Below, one piece after another: positions 35,103 to 48,098 of a DNA stretch of 64,000 nucleotides. The stretch is from Dasypus novemcinctus (taxonomy: Eukaryota > Chordata > Mammalia > Cingulata > Dasypodidae), in NCBI RefSeq assembly GCF_030445035.2, contig NC_080683.1, positions 94,635,675 to 94,699,674 on the forward strand, written 5' to 3'. A program made the translations under genes and the position numbers. Under the pieces are notes generated by a model that saw nothing but the letters and a program-made list of their open reading frames with translations, ran no database searches and had not been told where the DNA came from. Every line of letters starts with the position of its first letter. Position 1 is the stretch's first letter.

Positions 35103-36115
35103 ATGTCTGCTGAACCTTAACTCTTCCATGACCATTTTAAATAGGTTATATAGGTTTCATGACACTAAGAAACTGAATATTTATTTTCTTTTTAAAGCTC
35201 TACTTTGTCAGGGATCATGGCTGAGTTAAGTTACTCATCATTTAGCAAATAGGATATTTTGATCTTGGCTAAATTTTCTTAATCAAATATGCAACAAATG
35301 AAATAACTATTATTACAAGTCACCCAAAAACTCAACACTATTTCACTATATTTTCATAATTGTGTGCTGAATGTTAAAAATTGGATTCTTGACAGTATAT
35401 CATTATGAAACCGCAAAGAATGGTAAAAGTGCCCCAAAGCACAATTTTTGCATGAATAAACCCAGTAGAACTGGTGCCATTCCGGTAATAATAATTAATT
35501 ATCCTAACAACAGGGATTTTTCTTGCACTATTTGTGAGCCCTGGGATTGCCTTTATCCTGTCTGTTTTTGATAGGAAAGAACTGGTATGATGGATTTCCC
35601 TATCTTTTTCTCGAAGGCAAGATATTGACCTAGTATTCTCTATAGGTTTCCCAAAACATTACTTTTAGAAATCCAGTACAGAAGATTTTATTTAATAGCC
35701 ATTATTTAACTTTCCAAACAGTCACTGAGAGTTGCCTTAGAGTGGGGAAGTTCTTATCCTAATCTATCTTGGCTTCAGAAAAATCCTTAGTCATTCCTCT
35801 CCCCCGACAACCTCTCCCATGTCCCCTCCCTGCCCAGTATTGCAAAACTGTTATTCAGGCTTATAGTACTCATTTCTGCTTCTGGGTTTATTTATTAACC
35901 TTTTTTTTTTTAACATGCAAATGTCACTGAAAATAATACTGCCTGAATAGATGATAAATTTCCATGCATTACATGAAAAGTGGCTTATGGAAATGATTCA
36001 CCTGGAAATATAGTGAAAATTCCAAAATGGATCCCTGTGTTAAAGGCTGTGTACATTAATTTTGATTGATACCACTCGATTATATCACAGATTGCTTCCC
36101 CTGAACATTGTATTA
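33286..36115. other. Intergenic between NEPN and the L1-rich block
   Basis: No gene. A (TG)n tract lies at 35071-35098. A possible MIR-like scrap lies near 34095-34140 ('tgtttcctaatccataaaatgggg'). Frames of 60-106 residues at 33329-34459 overlap on both strands with no motif. Confidence 0.5.
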
Positions 36116-36119
36116 ATGC

Positions 36120-37720
36120 AGCCTCCTGTCAGCAGTGTTTGTAGGTCACTGTTTCGATACATTCATCAGCATTTATTCTCAGTCTTTACTTCTTGCCAAT
36201 CTGACAGGTGAAAAATGGCATCTTGTTTTCATTTGTGCTTGCCTGACCCCTAGTGTGCTTGAGCATGTTTTATACATTTTTTAGCCTTTGCATTTCCTTT
36301 TCTGTGAATCACCTGCTTATATGCTTTGTCCATTTAAAACAATTAAGTTATCTTTTAAAAAAATCAGTTTGTAGGATTTATGTGTTTTAGGGGTTTGCAA
36401 TAATTAACAAGCTGTAGCTCAGTTTCCCCTCATATGCACTGGGAAAAGGCAAACCCCCACCTCTGTCCCTAATCCAACAGTATGTACTAGGCATCTGTGC
36501 AATCATAATTAAAACTTGTTTTTACATTAACAAAACTGGTCACACACACAAAATTTTAAAGTCTTAAAAAATATATATATATATAAATCATTCCTAATAC
36601 CTAAAATAATAATTATTAAAATTAATCATGATTATCCTCATTCCTTTTTTGTTTCTCTTCACCCTTAAAATCAATCCTTTCACCCATTATAACACCATTA
36701 TTAACAGTATTGCTGCTGCTTCTTTTTAGTCCTTGGCTTTTACAGCTTCTTGTCCAATTAGTACAGTCAATAACCCAGGAATACGTAAATGGCGCCTTTC
36801 TGCTACGTGAGCAAGGATACCAACTCCTGCGGAACCTGAAACTACAGCCCACATACAGAATGGAAGGGAACTTCTTTTCTCTGCCCCTTGACAGCAGGAA
36901 GTAGCCAGAATCCAGCCAACGCCCCAAATCTTCTCACCCTCCCATCCTGCCCAGTACCATATACCCCAATATCTAGGTCCCCCCCCCCCAAATATATATA
37001 TATATTTATATAAACAAAGAGTTAGGGATATTAGAGGTTTGCATTGGGAAAAAGCTAAACCCCTCCCCTGTGTCTGAGGGCATGCTAGGCACTTTCCCAC
37101 AGGTTAAACAAAGAAACCTCATGGACAGGAACAAAGGGAGATAGAGATCTTCACCATCTGCATATCAGAGGGAGATGGAGATCTTTACTACCTCTACCTG
37201 CATATCAGAGGGAGACTGAGATGGAAACCATCACTTTTTACATATCCTTTAATTCCTACAGATGAAAAGAAACATCTGTTCCTGCAGAATTCCAAGAAAT
37301 CATAAACTCCCTCAACCCCCTCCCACGACCTCACTTGGACCCTCAACCCCCTCTCCCTATCATTTCCCCGCCTAGGAAAGTTCTCTATAAATTCAAGTCC
37401 TCCCCTTCCAGGAGTGGGCTGAAGTCTCTCTTCAGACCCCCACCATGCTGGTGGGGGGACTGAAGTCTGTTCTTCCGACCCCCTCCATTGGGAGAGCTTT
37501 TCAATATACAAATTCTTTGCTTATGGTCAATCAGTCTCCATGTCCCAGTAAGAGCCATATTTTCTCCAACAATGTGTATAGCAGGGATATTACCTCTATG
37601 TTTCTGATATATTACAAATATTTTCTCCCAGATCATCTTTTCAGGGGACTTGGTTTGTGCTGTCTTTTGTCTTAAAGAAAATTTTAACATTTAGGTAGTC
37701 AAGAGAGTTCATCTTTTTTT
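36120..37720 (-). repeat. Old L1 fragment interrupted by a retroviral remnant
   Basis: Antisense L1 text at 36120-36384 ('tctgacaggtgaaaaatggcatct', 'gctttgtccattt') resumes at about 37586-37720 ('tttctgatatattacaaatattttctccca'). This shows that an element entered an older L1. Confidence 0.55.
36385..37585 (+). mobile_element. ERV1-like 3'-end remnant (env tail and LTR)
   Basis: A fossil gammaretrovirus-type piece inside the older L1. The part around 36700-36900 resembles the end of an env gene. The part around 37020-37570 resembles an LTR with a 'ctctataaat' TATA-like box and a 'ccttccaggagtggg' downstream region. Most of the element is missing and what remains is clearly broken. Family call by eye, moderate to low certainty. 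Confidence 0.45.
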
Positions 37721-38009
37721 TTAAAATAAAGCACACATTATACACACACATTTACACACATATGTAAACTACTGAATTATAGTATTTATATAGTATAATC
37801 TTAGTGATCATTGCTTTAGCATTTTATGTTACTTAGAAACTACGTATTCATTTTCAATTAATTAACTTGATTTAATATTTCCAGATTTTACAGATTTTAA
37901 AGGTAACTAAGGATCTTGGAAATTCTATTTAAGATGACACGCTCCAGAATTTAAATAGTTCTAAATTGCTGAATTTATCATTTTACATTTTTCCTATTTG
38001 CTTTTTAAA
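37721..38009. other. Intergenic, no feature seen
   Basis: AT-rich, with a short CA/TA patch near 37740-37770. Confidence 0.5.
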
Positions 38010-38090
38010 AAAATATTAATATTTTTTATTAGAGAGGTTGTAGTTTTACAGAAAAATCATGCATAAAATATAGCATTTCCATATACTAAC

Positions 38091-38531
38091 TGTATTAGTC
38101 AGAATTCTCTTGGGAAACAGAACCAACAGTGGATATCTGTAAATATGAGATTTTATAAAAATTTTCTCATCAATTGTAGGAAAGGGCAAGTCCAAATTCT
38201 GTAAGGAAAGCTGCAAGCTGGTAACTCTAATAAATGTTTTTGATGAATTCCCTAGGAGAAGCTGGCTGGCTGAAGTAGAGATGGAAATTTTCTTTTCTGA
38301 CTGATGAAATCATCCCTTCACCTTTTAAAGTCTTCACCTGATTGCATAAGACTTCTCTCATTGTTGAAGGCAATCTCCTTAGTTGTTTGTAGATGTAGTC
38401 AGCCATGGATGCAATCAGCTTACTGATGATTTCAGTCCATGAAATGTCCTCACAGTAATAATAAGCTCAGTGTTTCCTTAACTGAACAACTGGACACTAT
38501 CACCTGGTCAAGTTGACACATGAACAATACA
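38091..38531 (-). mobile_element. LTR-like repeat, MaLR-type ends
   Basis: Begins tgtattagtcagaattctc and ends caatacA on the plus strand, i.e. TG...CA in both directions. The body ('gttgtttgtagatgtagtcagccatgga') is shared in inverted orientation with 50788-51150. Family not named with certainty; fossil. Confidence 0.45.
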
Positions 38532-39394
38532 CTCCTTGTCAATCTGGCACCATCCTTAACCACCTTCATCTCTAAATAAAAATTTTTTTCACCTAACAAT
38601 ACTCAACTGTCCTGAATACAACCTAAAACACACTAAATCTCTTCAAGTAGGGTGTAAGTCTGCAGGTAATATCCACTCTTAAATTTTGATATCCTGCAAC
38701 TTAAATACCATAACATGAAACTAAGGCTACTTTTGTCATGTGATAAGGGGCTAACATCAGGAAGAAAACAAAGATATTTGCTCTATATACATATATAAAC
38801 ATATTCATAACAAAACAAGGAAGAAATATTCATAACCAAACAGTCCTCTTTTCTAGGACCGGTCACATGGTCATAGTTCATATGGATCACTATGTTCTTC
38901 TGTTACCCATTAAGCCTGGCCATCACTACAATGGTTGAAGATGTTAGACTACCCCAGTGTTTGAGGAGAACATGGCTGTTGCACAAGGCCATGGAAAGGG
39001 AGTGGCTGCCACTTTATCAGGCCCAGAGGATAAACCAACATTCCATAGATGACTCTCAGACCTTAAAACCTAACTATTTAAAGGGTTTCGGAATTGTTTG
39101 GGACCCATGGTCTCTATTTTCCTTCTAATTTCTCCCTAGGGCAATGGGAATGTTTTCCTATGACTGTCCCTCCATTGTGTATTGGAAGCAGATAACTTGT
39201 TCTCTAGGTCTCACAGGTACACAGAAGCACAGGAATAGAATTGTGCCCCAGGACAAACCACACCAGTAACTATTTTGATGAGACTTTCTACTAAACATTG
39301 TTTCTAAAATGATTTAAGTTTTGGGGATAATGTGATAGAATAAATGTATTTGCATATAGAAAGAACATGACTTTTTGGGATCTAGAGGGTGGAG
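38532..39394 (+). mobile_element. Probable MaLR internal remnant
   Basis: The part from about 38890 up to the LTR at 39395, ending 'gacttttt...tagagggtggag', resembles the end of MaLR internal sequence directly before a 3' LTR. No protein-coding region of the element survives. The first 350 bases are unassigned. Confidence 0.4.
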
Positions 39395-39809
39395 TGTGGT
39401 AGTTTGAAACAGTATGTACCCCCAGAAACTCGTAGACTCATTGTAAGGAGGATCTTGTGAAAAGACTGCTTCAGTTAAAATGTGATCTTAATCATTTTAC
39501 TGGAGTCCTTTATAAGACAATGAAATTCAGACAAAGAAAGAAAGTCACAGAAGTAAGAAGCCGAAATTAACAAAACCCAGAAGAGAAGGGAGTGACCAGC
39601 AGATGCTGCCATGTACCTTGCCATTTGGCAGAAGGAGTCAAGGATCACCGGCAGCCAGTCTTTAGGAAGAAAGAATTGCCTTGATGACGGCTTGATTTGG
39701 ACATTTTTCTCAGCCTCAAAACTGTAAACTTGTAAGCTAAGGAATTCCCATTGTTAAAAACCAACCCATTCCATGGTACACTGCTTTCAGCAACCTAGCA
39801 AACTAAAAC
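39395..39809 (+). mobile_element. MaLR-like LTR
   Basis: Starts TGTGGTAGTTTGAAAC, has 'ttactggagtcctttataa', and ends 'agcaaactaaaac'. It belongs to the same family as 40256-40749. It lies next to internal sequence at its left, so it may be a 3' LTR. Fossil. Confidence 0.65.
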
Positions 39810-40255
39810 GTGACCATATTATGAACACCTTGCATTAGTGTGATATATTTGTTGCATTTGATGAAAGGACATTTTTTATAATTGTACTATTAACTATATA
39901 GTCCATGGTTTACTCAAGGCTCACTGTGTGTACAGTCCAACGGATATATTTTTAAAAATTTTATTCTAATAACACATATATACAACCTAAATTTTCCCAT
40001 TTTAGCCACATTCAAATATATATTTCAGTGATGTTAATCATGTTCACAATGTTGTATTACCATCACCACCATTCATTACCAAAACTTTTCTATCATTCCA
40101 AATAGAAACTATTTACAATTTAAGTATATAATGCCCCTTCCCACAACCCTCTGACCCCTGGTAACCAATATTCTAATTTCTGACTCCATCAATTTGCTTA
40201 TTCTGATGATTTATATCAGTGAGCTCATAATATTTGTCCTTTTGTGTATGACTTA

Positions 40256-40749
40256 TGTAACAGTTTGAAGCTGGGTAGACCCAAGAAAATCATGTCCTTA
40301 AAGTGAATCCATTCCTATTGTCGATGGGGCCTTTTTGACCAGACCTTTTTGATTAGACCACTTCAGTAGGACATGACACAGGATGGTTCTTAATCCTCTT
40401 ACTGGAGTCCTTTATAAATGGAGGAATAAAAGGCCACAGACAAAGAAAACAGCTGCAGAGACAGAGAGAAACCCAGGAGCTGACAAAGAAGGCCCTGGGA
40501 GCCAAGGAAGCCCCTTCAGTCGGAAGCTGAAAGCAACAAGGCCTGGAGAAGAGGGGAGAAATAAGCAGATACCACCATGTGCCTGGTTGCTCACAGCTAC
40601 ATCTCAGAGAGAAAAAGCATCTTGGATGATGCTTTGATTTGAACACTTTTACAGCCTCAGAACTCTAAGCTTTTAAACTAATAAATCCCATTATAAAAGC
40701 CAACTCATTTCTGGTATATTGCTTTGGCAGCATTTAGCAAACTAAAACA
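40256..40749 (+). mobile_element. MaLR-like solo LTR with exact 5-bp duplication
   Basis: 494 bp, begins TGTAACAGTTTGAAG and ends AGCAAACTAAAACA. ACTTA flanks it at 40251-40255 and 40750-40754. It interrupts the L1, and the L1 sequence resumes in register on the other side. Poly(A)-signal-like aataaatccc lies near its 3' part. Fossil. Confidence 0.8.
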
Positions 40750-41776
40750 ACTTATTTCACTCAACATAACGTCTTCAAGTTTCATCCATGTTGTTGCATA
40801 TATCAGAACCTCATTCCTTCTTATGCCTGAATAATATTCCATTGTATGTATATATGACATTTTGTTTATCCATTCATTGGTTGATGGACATTGGGTTGAT
40901 TTCATCTTTTGTACTTTTGAATAATGCTACTATGAACATCAGTGTGTAAAGATTTGTTCAGGTCCCTGCTTTCAGTTCTTTTGGGTATATATCTAGAAGT
41001 GGAATTGCCAGATTATATGGTAATTCTATATTTAAATATCTTAAAACTGCCAAACTGTCCACTGTGGCTGCAACATTTTACATCCTACCAATAATCAATG
41101 AATATTCCTACTTTTTCACAACCTCTCCAACACTTGTAATTTTCCAAAGCTTTAATGGTAGCCATTCTAATGGGTATAAAATGGTATATCATGTGGTTTT
41201 GATATGCATTCCCCTAATGGTTTATGTTGAGCATCTTTTCATGTGCTTTTTGGCCATTTGTATATTTTCTTTGCCAAAATATCTATTGAAGTCTTTTGCC
41301 CACTTTTAAATGTGTTGTTTTTCTGTCTTTTTGTTGTTGAGTTATAAGATTTCTTTATATATTCTGGATATTAAACCCTTATCAGATATGTGGTTTCTAA
41401 ATATTTTCTCCCATTGTGAAGGCCGTCATTTTACTATTATTATAAAGTCCTTTGATGCACAAGAGTTTTTTATTTTGATGAGTTCCCATTTTTCTTTTTT
41501 TTTTTCTTTTGCTCATGCTTTTGGTGTAAAGCTTAAGAAACCATTATCTAACACAAAGTCCTGAAGATGCTTCCCTATGTTTCCTTCTAGGAGTTTTATA
41601 GTTTGGCTCTTATATTTAGGTGTTTGATTCATTTTGAGGTGATCTTTGTATATGGTGTGAGGTAGGAAACCACCTTCATTCTTTTACATATGGGCATCCA
41701 GTTTTCCCACCATTTGTTGCAGAGACTATTCTTTAAACATTGAGTAGACCTGACACTCTTGTCAAAAAGCAGTTGG

Positions 41777-42168
41777 GGGAAGCAGATGTGGCTCAAGTGA
41801 TTAGGCTCCCATCTACCATATGGGTGGGTGTCCTGAGTTCAGTTCCTGGGTCTTTCTGGTGAAGGTGAGCTGACCTGCACTGTGAGCTGATGCAATAAAA
41901 TGATGCAACAAAAAAGAGACACAGAGGAAAGACAATGAGAGACACAACAAACCAGGGAACCTAGGTGGCTCAAATGATTGAGTGCCTCTCTCCCATTTTG
42001 GAGGTCCCAGGATCAGTTCTCAGTGCCTCCTAAAGAGAAGACAAGAAGAGAATATAAGCAGACACAGAAGAACATGCAGTGAATGGGCACAGAGAGCAGG
42101 CAGCAAGCACACATGGCAAGGGGGTGGGGATGGAATAAATAAAATAATAAAATAAATCTTAAAAAAAG
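41777..42168 (+). mobile_element. Long DAS-type SINE with target duplication
   Basis: tRNA-like head 'gcagatgtggctcaagtgattagg', tail aaataaatctta-A. Flanks 'aaaagcagttgg' and 'aaaagcatttgg'. Inserted in the L1. Confidence 0.85.
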
Positions 42169-42263
42169 AAAAGCATTTGGCCATAAATGTGAAGGATTGT
42201 TTTGGAATTCTCAAATTTGATGCCATTATTTTATGTCTGTCCTTGTGCCAGTACCATGCTGTT

Positions 42264-42712
42264 GTTTTCTTTTTTAAGATTTGTTTATTTATGTCTCCCC
42301 CTTCCTCCCCCTTGTTGTCTGCTCTCTGTGTCCATTCGCGGTGTGTTCTTCTGTGTCTGCTTGTATTCTCATTAGGCAGCTCTGGGAACCAATCCTGGGA
42401 CCTCCCGGAGTGGGAGAGAGGCAATCATTCTCTTGTGCCACCTCAGCTCCCTGATCTGCTGTGTCTCTTATTATCTCTCCTCTGTGTCTCTTTTTGTTGT
42501 GTCATCTTACTGCACCAGCTCTCCGCATGGGCCAGCACACCTGTGTCGGGCAGCACTCCTGTGCAGGCCAGCACTCTGCACAGGCCAGCACTCCATGTGG
42601 GTCAGTTTGCCACATGGGTCAGCTTCCTTCAGCAGGAGGCCCTGGGCATCGAACCCTGGACTTCCCATATGGTAAACAGGAGCCCAGTTTGCTTGAGCCA
42701 CACCCACTTCCC
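42264..42712 (-). mobile_element. Long DAS-type SINE with target duplication
   Basis: Minus orientation. 'ccatgctgtt' occurs at 42254-42263 and 42713-42722. It contains tandem 'gccagcactc' blocks. Inserted in the same L1, facing the SINE at 41777-42168. Confidence 0.9.
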
Positions 42713-44065
42713 CCATGCTGTTTTGATTATTGTGGCTTTGTAATAAGTTTTAAGGTTGGGTAGTATGAGTCTCCCAACTTCATTCCTCTTTTTCAAGATG
42801 GTGTTGGCTATTCAGTACCCCTTGCCCTTCCACGTAAATGTGATGACTGGCTTTTCCATTTCTGCAGAGAAGGCCATTGGAATTTTGATTGGGATTGCAT
42901 TGAATCTGTAAAAAGCTCTGGGTAGAATTGACATCTTAATAAAATTTAGTTTTCCAATCCATGAACACGTTCTTGTCCAATCCATGTCTTTCCATTTATT
43001 TAGGTCTTCTTTTCTTTTCTGTGTATAAATCCTTTATATCCTTGATTATATTTATTCTTAGATATTTGATTCTTTTAGTTGTGATCATAAATGGAATTTT
43101 TTTTCTTGATTTCTTCTCCAGATTGTTCATTACTAGTATATATAAACATTACACTGATTTGTGCATGTTGATCTTGTACTCCACCACTTTGCTGAATTCA
43201 TATTTAGCTCTAGAAGCTTTCTGGTGAGTTTTTCAGGATTTTCTGTATATAAGATCATGTCATGTGCAAACAGAGAAAGTTTTACTTCTTTCTTCTAATT
43301 TGGATGTCTTTTATTTCTTTTTCTTGTCTAAATGCTTTCACTGGAACTTCCAGTACAATGTTGAAAAAGAGTGTTGACACTAGGCATCCTTGTCTTGTCT
43401 CTGATTTTAGAGATAAAGCTTTCACCTTTAAGTATGATGTTAGTTGTGGGCTTTTCACATTTGCTTCATATCATGTTGAGGAAGTTTCCTTCTATTCCCA
43501 GTTTCTAAGTGTTTTGTCCAATGCCTTTTCTGTGCCAATTGAGATGATTCTTTTTTCCCCTTTGCTGTGTTAATGTAGTGTGCTACATGTATTGATTTTC
43601 TTTTGTTGGATTACCTTTGCATCCCTGGGATAAAGCCAAATTGATCATTGAGTATAATACTTTTAATGTGATGTTAGATTTGGTTTGCTAGTATTTAATT
43701 GAGGATTTTTGCATCTATGTCCACAGGAGAATTAGGTCTGTAAACCGTCATCTTTATTTGGCTTTGATATTGGAGTGAGTTTGCCTAAAGAAGAATTAGG
43801 GAGTTTTCCATTCTCTTCAATTTTTTGGAAGAATTTGAGCAGGATTGGTATTACTTCTTCTTGAAATGTTTGGTAAAGTTTCCTTGTGAAACCATCTGGT
43901 CCTGTGATTTTCTTTGTTGGGAGGTTTCTGAATACTGCTTCAATCTCTTTGTTATTGGTTTGTTGAAATCTTCTAATACTTCTTGAGTCAGTGTAGGTAG
44001 TTTGTGTGTTTCTAAAAACTTGTCCATTTTATGTAGGTTATCAAATTTGTTGGCATACAGTATAC

Positions 44066-45720
44066 CTAGACTTTCCTATTTCATTATAATTATTTAATCA
44101 GGTATGACAAGCCCCAACATTAAGGAATAAAGGTTGTATTTCAAATGCAGAATCAATGTCCACAAAGTCCTTTCAGGAAATAGTTTCATAACTTTTCATA
44201 GTCTATAGTGTCCAAGCTTTACAGAAACCGAAGAATGTTACTTCCTTCCTTCTATGTCAGGATGCTTGGAAGATTTGGGAACCTCAGTGAGAGAGGAAGT
44301 CATGTAAGTTCTTAGGAACTGTAAGAGAAGTCTGTGGGGATAAATTTCTTAGGTTTGATTTCCTGGCTTGAGAACAGAAGAGTCAATACGAACAATTTTT
44401 TTTTTTTTTTAATCTCTGGAAAAAATAGAGATCATTGAAAATTCAGTCTGAGGTTCTTTATGAAATTTCCAGACAAAAGTTAATTCTCTGGCTTCAGTAG
44501 TTGTTCAACATCATGTGAGTTTGTTTTTGCTGACTGTACTCAAAAAGGCTTATACAATTATTCATTCCTCTTCATACATCTATGTAAGTTAATCAGGACA
44601 AATGAGGCCAGCCTTTTGTCTGATGAAGAAGAATATTTGAAGATTCAGACTATATATGCTCACAAAGTAGGGGCCGTTAAGAAAAATGATTTAAACCAAA
44701 GGCACACTGGAGCACTATAGACAGGCCCAACCAAAGATTAATTAATTCTCTAGGGAATGATGTCTCTTTGTTTGTTTGTCTGTTTGCATTATTGATTAGG
44801 GCCCAGATTCTGTGAAATACCTATCTGTCTGACAGAGATGTAAATGGTTTTTGTCCAGTAGAAAAGAAAACCTAAAAAGTTATGATTTTATCTTTTTGTT
44901 CTGTTTTGAATGAATCAGTTTTGAATCTAATCCAGCAATCTTCCCCCAACATTCTTTCTCCAGAACGTGTAAATACTCAGACACTCAGTCCCACCTTGCT
45001 GGTTACTGTCTTAATGAGTTAGGCAGGTTTGACCTGTGTTTATTTTAATTTGTGTCATAGTCATGTTTTTAACTTTTTGAAAATTAGTCTCTGACAACTG
45101 TTACTTTGCTTTTTTGTTTGTTTGTTTGTTAGGGTTGTTTGCTTTGACCTGGTGTATCATTCATTGCCCACACCCTTAAATTCAATTTTTGTTTGTCAAT
45201 TTGTTTTAGAAATGTCCCTTCTTAGCAGCAAATTTCCAGATTGTGTTGGTGTGTATCTTTCTGTGTTTGTGTATTTGTGTGTATATATTATCCATTCTGT
45301 AAATAATATATATTTTAACAGTGAAATTTATCTCATTCACATGTGACATGAGCCATACATTTTGGTCTTTTCCTTCTTATTTTAAGTTTATCATTTATTA
45401 ATATTTATTATTTCTTTCTTTCTCCTTTACCTACTTTTGTTGTACGATAAAGCACCAACCTCCATCCCCACAGCAATACTCTCAGCCTTGAAAGTGCACG
45501 TGTCTCCATTTCTTTACTGGCTTTCTCTTCATGTTAATAATCACATTTAAGTTAATGGTTCTTTTTATCATAGTAAAATTAAATAATAACTAGCCCTGTT
45601 CCTGTATTCCAAAACATTTCACTATACTACTCCATATCCCAGCAAAATACCACTAGTAGATATTTGATTCTCTACAAGCAACAAGTATTGCTCCATGAGC
45701 AAACCCTGCACTAAGGGAGT
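44066..45720. other. Intergenic, unassigned
   Basis: No gene or clear repeat. Poly-T run at about 44396-44412, (TTTG)n patches near 44768 and 45114. May include old repeat sequence I cannot name. Confidence 0.45.
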
Positions 45721-45721
45721 G

Positions 45722-46564
45722 TGTGGTAGGTTGAATTATGTACCCCCCCCAACAAAAAACATGTTCTCACTCTTTTTTTTAAAAAGATTTATTTATTTAT
45801 TTATTTCTCTCCCCCGCCCCAGTTGTCTGTTCTCTGTGTCTATTTGCTGCGTGTTCTTTTGTCCGCTTCTGTTGTCAGTGGCATGGGAATCTGTTTCTTT
45901 TTGTTGCATCATCTTGTTGTGTCAGCTCTCCATGTGGGCGGCGCCATTCCTGGGCAGGCTGCACTTTCTTTTGCGCTGGGCGGCTCTCCTTATGGGGCTC
46001 ACATTTTGCGCGTGGGGCTCCCGTGCGCGGGGACACCCCTGTGTGGCATGGCACTCCTTGCGCGCATCAGCACTGCGTGTGGGCCAGCTCCATACAGGTC
46101 AAGGAGGCCTGGGGTTTGAATCGTGGACCTCCCATGTGGTAGATGGACGCCCTAACCACTGGGCCAAGTCCGCTTCCCTGTTCTCACTCTTAATCCATGT
46201 CTCTTTGGGTGTTGTAAATATGACCTGTTCTTAATAGGATCTTTTGAAGATGTTATTTTTAGTTAAGGTGTGGCAAGTCAAAGCAGGGTGGGACTTAATT
46301 TGGATTTTTTGGAGACCTTGTAAAGAGAATCCAGAAGTCATAGAACCCAGAAAGGAGAGGCTGTCACCACGAGATGGAAAGCAGAAATAAAAACCAAGGA
46401 ACCCAAGGATTGCTGACAGTCAGCAGCAGATGCTTCAGTCTCTGGGGAGAATGCAAGCCTTGCAGACATCTTGATTTTGGACTTCTAGCCTCAAAATCAT
46501 GAAGCAATAAATTCCTGTTGTTTAAGCAAATCCATTTGCCTTAGCAGTCTGGCACACTAATACA
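45722..46564 (+). mobile_element. MaLR-like solo LTR carrying a SINE
   Basis: Starts TGTGGTAGGTTGAATTATGTACCCCC-like and ends 'gcacactaataca'. Central 'ttagttaaggtgtggcaag' and 'aagcaataaattcctgttgttt' (poly(A) signal region) follow the MLT1-type plan. The SINE at 45775-46179 lies within. Fossil. Confidence 0.7.
45775..46179 (-). mobile_element. DAS-type SINE with target duplication
   Basis: Minus orientation with exact 'tgttctcactctt' repeats at 45762-45774 and 46180-46192. Head 'gcggacttggcccagtggttag' on the minus strand. Confidence 0.92.
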
Positions 46565-47639
46565 TTAGGCTTTATTATATGGTTTAGGAAATTTAGCTGT
46601 ACATTATTCTTTTAATCAAATTTTTCTTTATTATACTTTTTCTTTGAAGAACAACACTTTGGGAATAGGATTTTTAGATTACAGTCTTTCTTCCCAATTT
46701 TTTATAAATATTTTCCCACTGTCATCTATTGTATAGTGTTAATGATGATAAGTCTGATTCAAAACAAATTCCCCTTCTTTTCTTTCTGCCTGGAAGCTCG
46801 AATGACTTTCTTTGGGATATCTGTTTTCTTTTATTCCTCCTGGCTCTTGATAATTCCTTTTAATTGACATTCCCTATCTGGAATTTTTGTTCCTCTAGTG
46901 CTAGTATCTTAAAAATTTTGATTTTTGTAATTCCTCCAGCTTTTAAAAGTTTTTTGCAGTGGGAGTGCTGGCATGTGGCAACCTTCTACATCCTATCCAG
47001 AAGTGCAATTTATTTTAATTTCACTTCTCTGATTACTAATTAAATTGAACAGATTTTCATATTGACATTTCATTTGCATTTCTTCTATTACACTTTGTCA
47101 GTGACTTTGTTTTTCTCCATTACTCACTCTTAAAAAGCCTGGTGAAAGAAAGGATGGAGGAAATGTGGTATCTAAAGCAGACTGTGGGGAGTTTAAAAAC
47201 TTTTTAAATAAGAGAGTCTTGGACAAGTGTTCATGCTTACTGTACAAGAGCCAGAATATTTGGAGACACTGAATTCATTGAGAGAGGGAAAAAGAAAATT
47301 GTGGAAAAACTGTTCAGCAATTAACGTCATTGTACCAAGATGAAAGTATGGCCATCTCATCTAATTATTAAACTTTGAAATGACTTGGATCATGACTTAC
47401 ATATTTTGTAACTTCTTGATTGCAGAAATATCAGAGAAGGAAGCTGGCTGGCTGCTTCAGATAGTTTCTCAGTTAGTCAGCACTTTGAGGGGATCTCAGT
47501 TGCCCAAAGTTTAATCATCAGCCTTGTAAACTCTAGAAACTCATTCTTATCATGTCATCAAGGTCCTGGGGACCTAATTAACACTAATCAATATAGAGAC
47601 TGGCTTATTATATTACTTAAAATTCTCTATTTGGAAGTG
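46565..47639. other. Intergenic, AT-rich, L1-like scraps
   Basis: Stretches such as 46640-46760 and 46960-47110 have the texture of very old antisense L1, but I cannot align them confidently. No gene. Confidence 0.4.
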
Positions 47640-48098
47640 CTTTCGTTTTCTAGGGCTACTGTAACAAAATACCACAAAATAGTGGGCTTAAAACAACAGA
47701 AATTTATTCTTTCACAGTTCTGGAGGCTAGAAATCTGATATCAAATCAAGGCCCTGCTCTCTTTGAAGCTTGTTGGGGAGAATCCTTCCTTGCCTCTTTT
47801 AATTTCTGGTGTTTGTCTCCAATCCTTGGTGTTACTTGCTTCCTAGGTGCACCATTCCAATACCTGTCTCCATATTCAAATGGATTTCTCCCCTGTGTCG
47901 CTCTGTCGCTATGTCCACATTTTCCTCTTCTTACAAGGACATCTGTCATACTGGATTAGGGATCACTCTAATGCAGTACAGCCTCATTTTAACTAATTAT
48001 ATCTTCATAGACCCTATTTCCATATAAGGTACGTTCATGGGACCAGGGATTAAGACTTGAACAAAGCTTTTTGGAGGACACAATTCAACCCATGACAG
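47640..48098 (-). mobile_element. MLT1-type solo LTR (MaLR)
   Basis: 'ggctactgtaacaaaataccacaaa...cacagttctggaggctag...ggacatctgtcatactggattaggg...ggaggacacaattcaacccatgacag' is the standard MLT1-like LTR in minus orientation. Ancient fossil shared by many mammals. Confidence 0.75.

Larger units (their letters stand above)
38010..44065 (-). repeat. Large L1 copy (minus strand) with nested insertions
   Basis: The L1 3' end starts near 38010 ('tttttattagagaggttgtagttttacag') and resumes at 39810 ('tgaacaccttgcattagtgtgatatattt'). It continues through antisense ORF2 ('ttatccattcattggttgatggacatt', 'gtggctttgtaataagttttaaggttgg', 'tccaatgccttttctgtgccaattgagatga') to about 44065. It is interrupted by LTR material at 38091-39809, an LTR at 40256-40749 and SINEs at 41777-42168 and 42264-42712. 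About 3.5 kb of L1 sequence remains. ORF2 is riddled with stops and the 5' part is missing. Confidence 0.8.
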
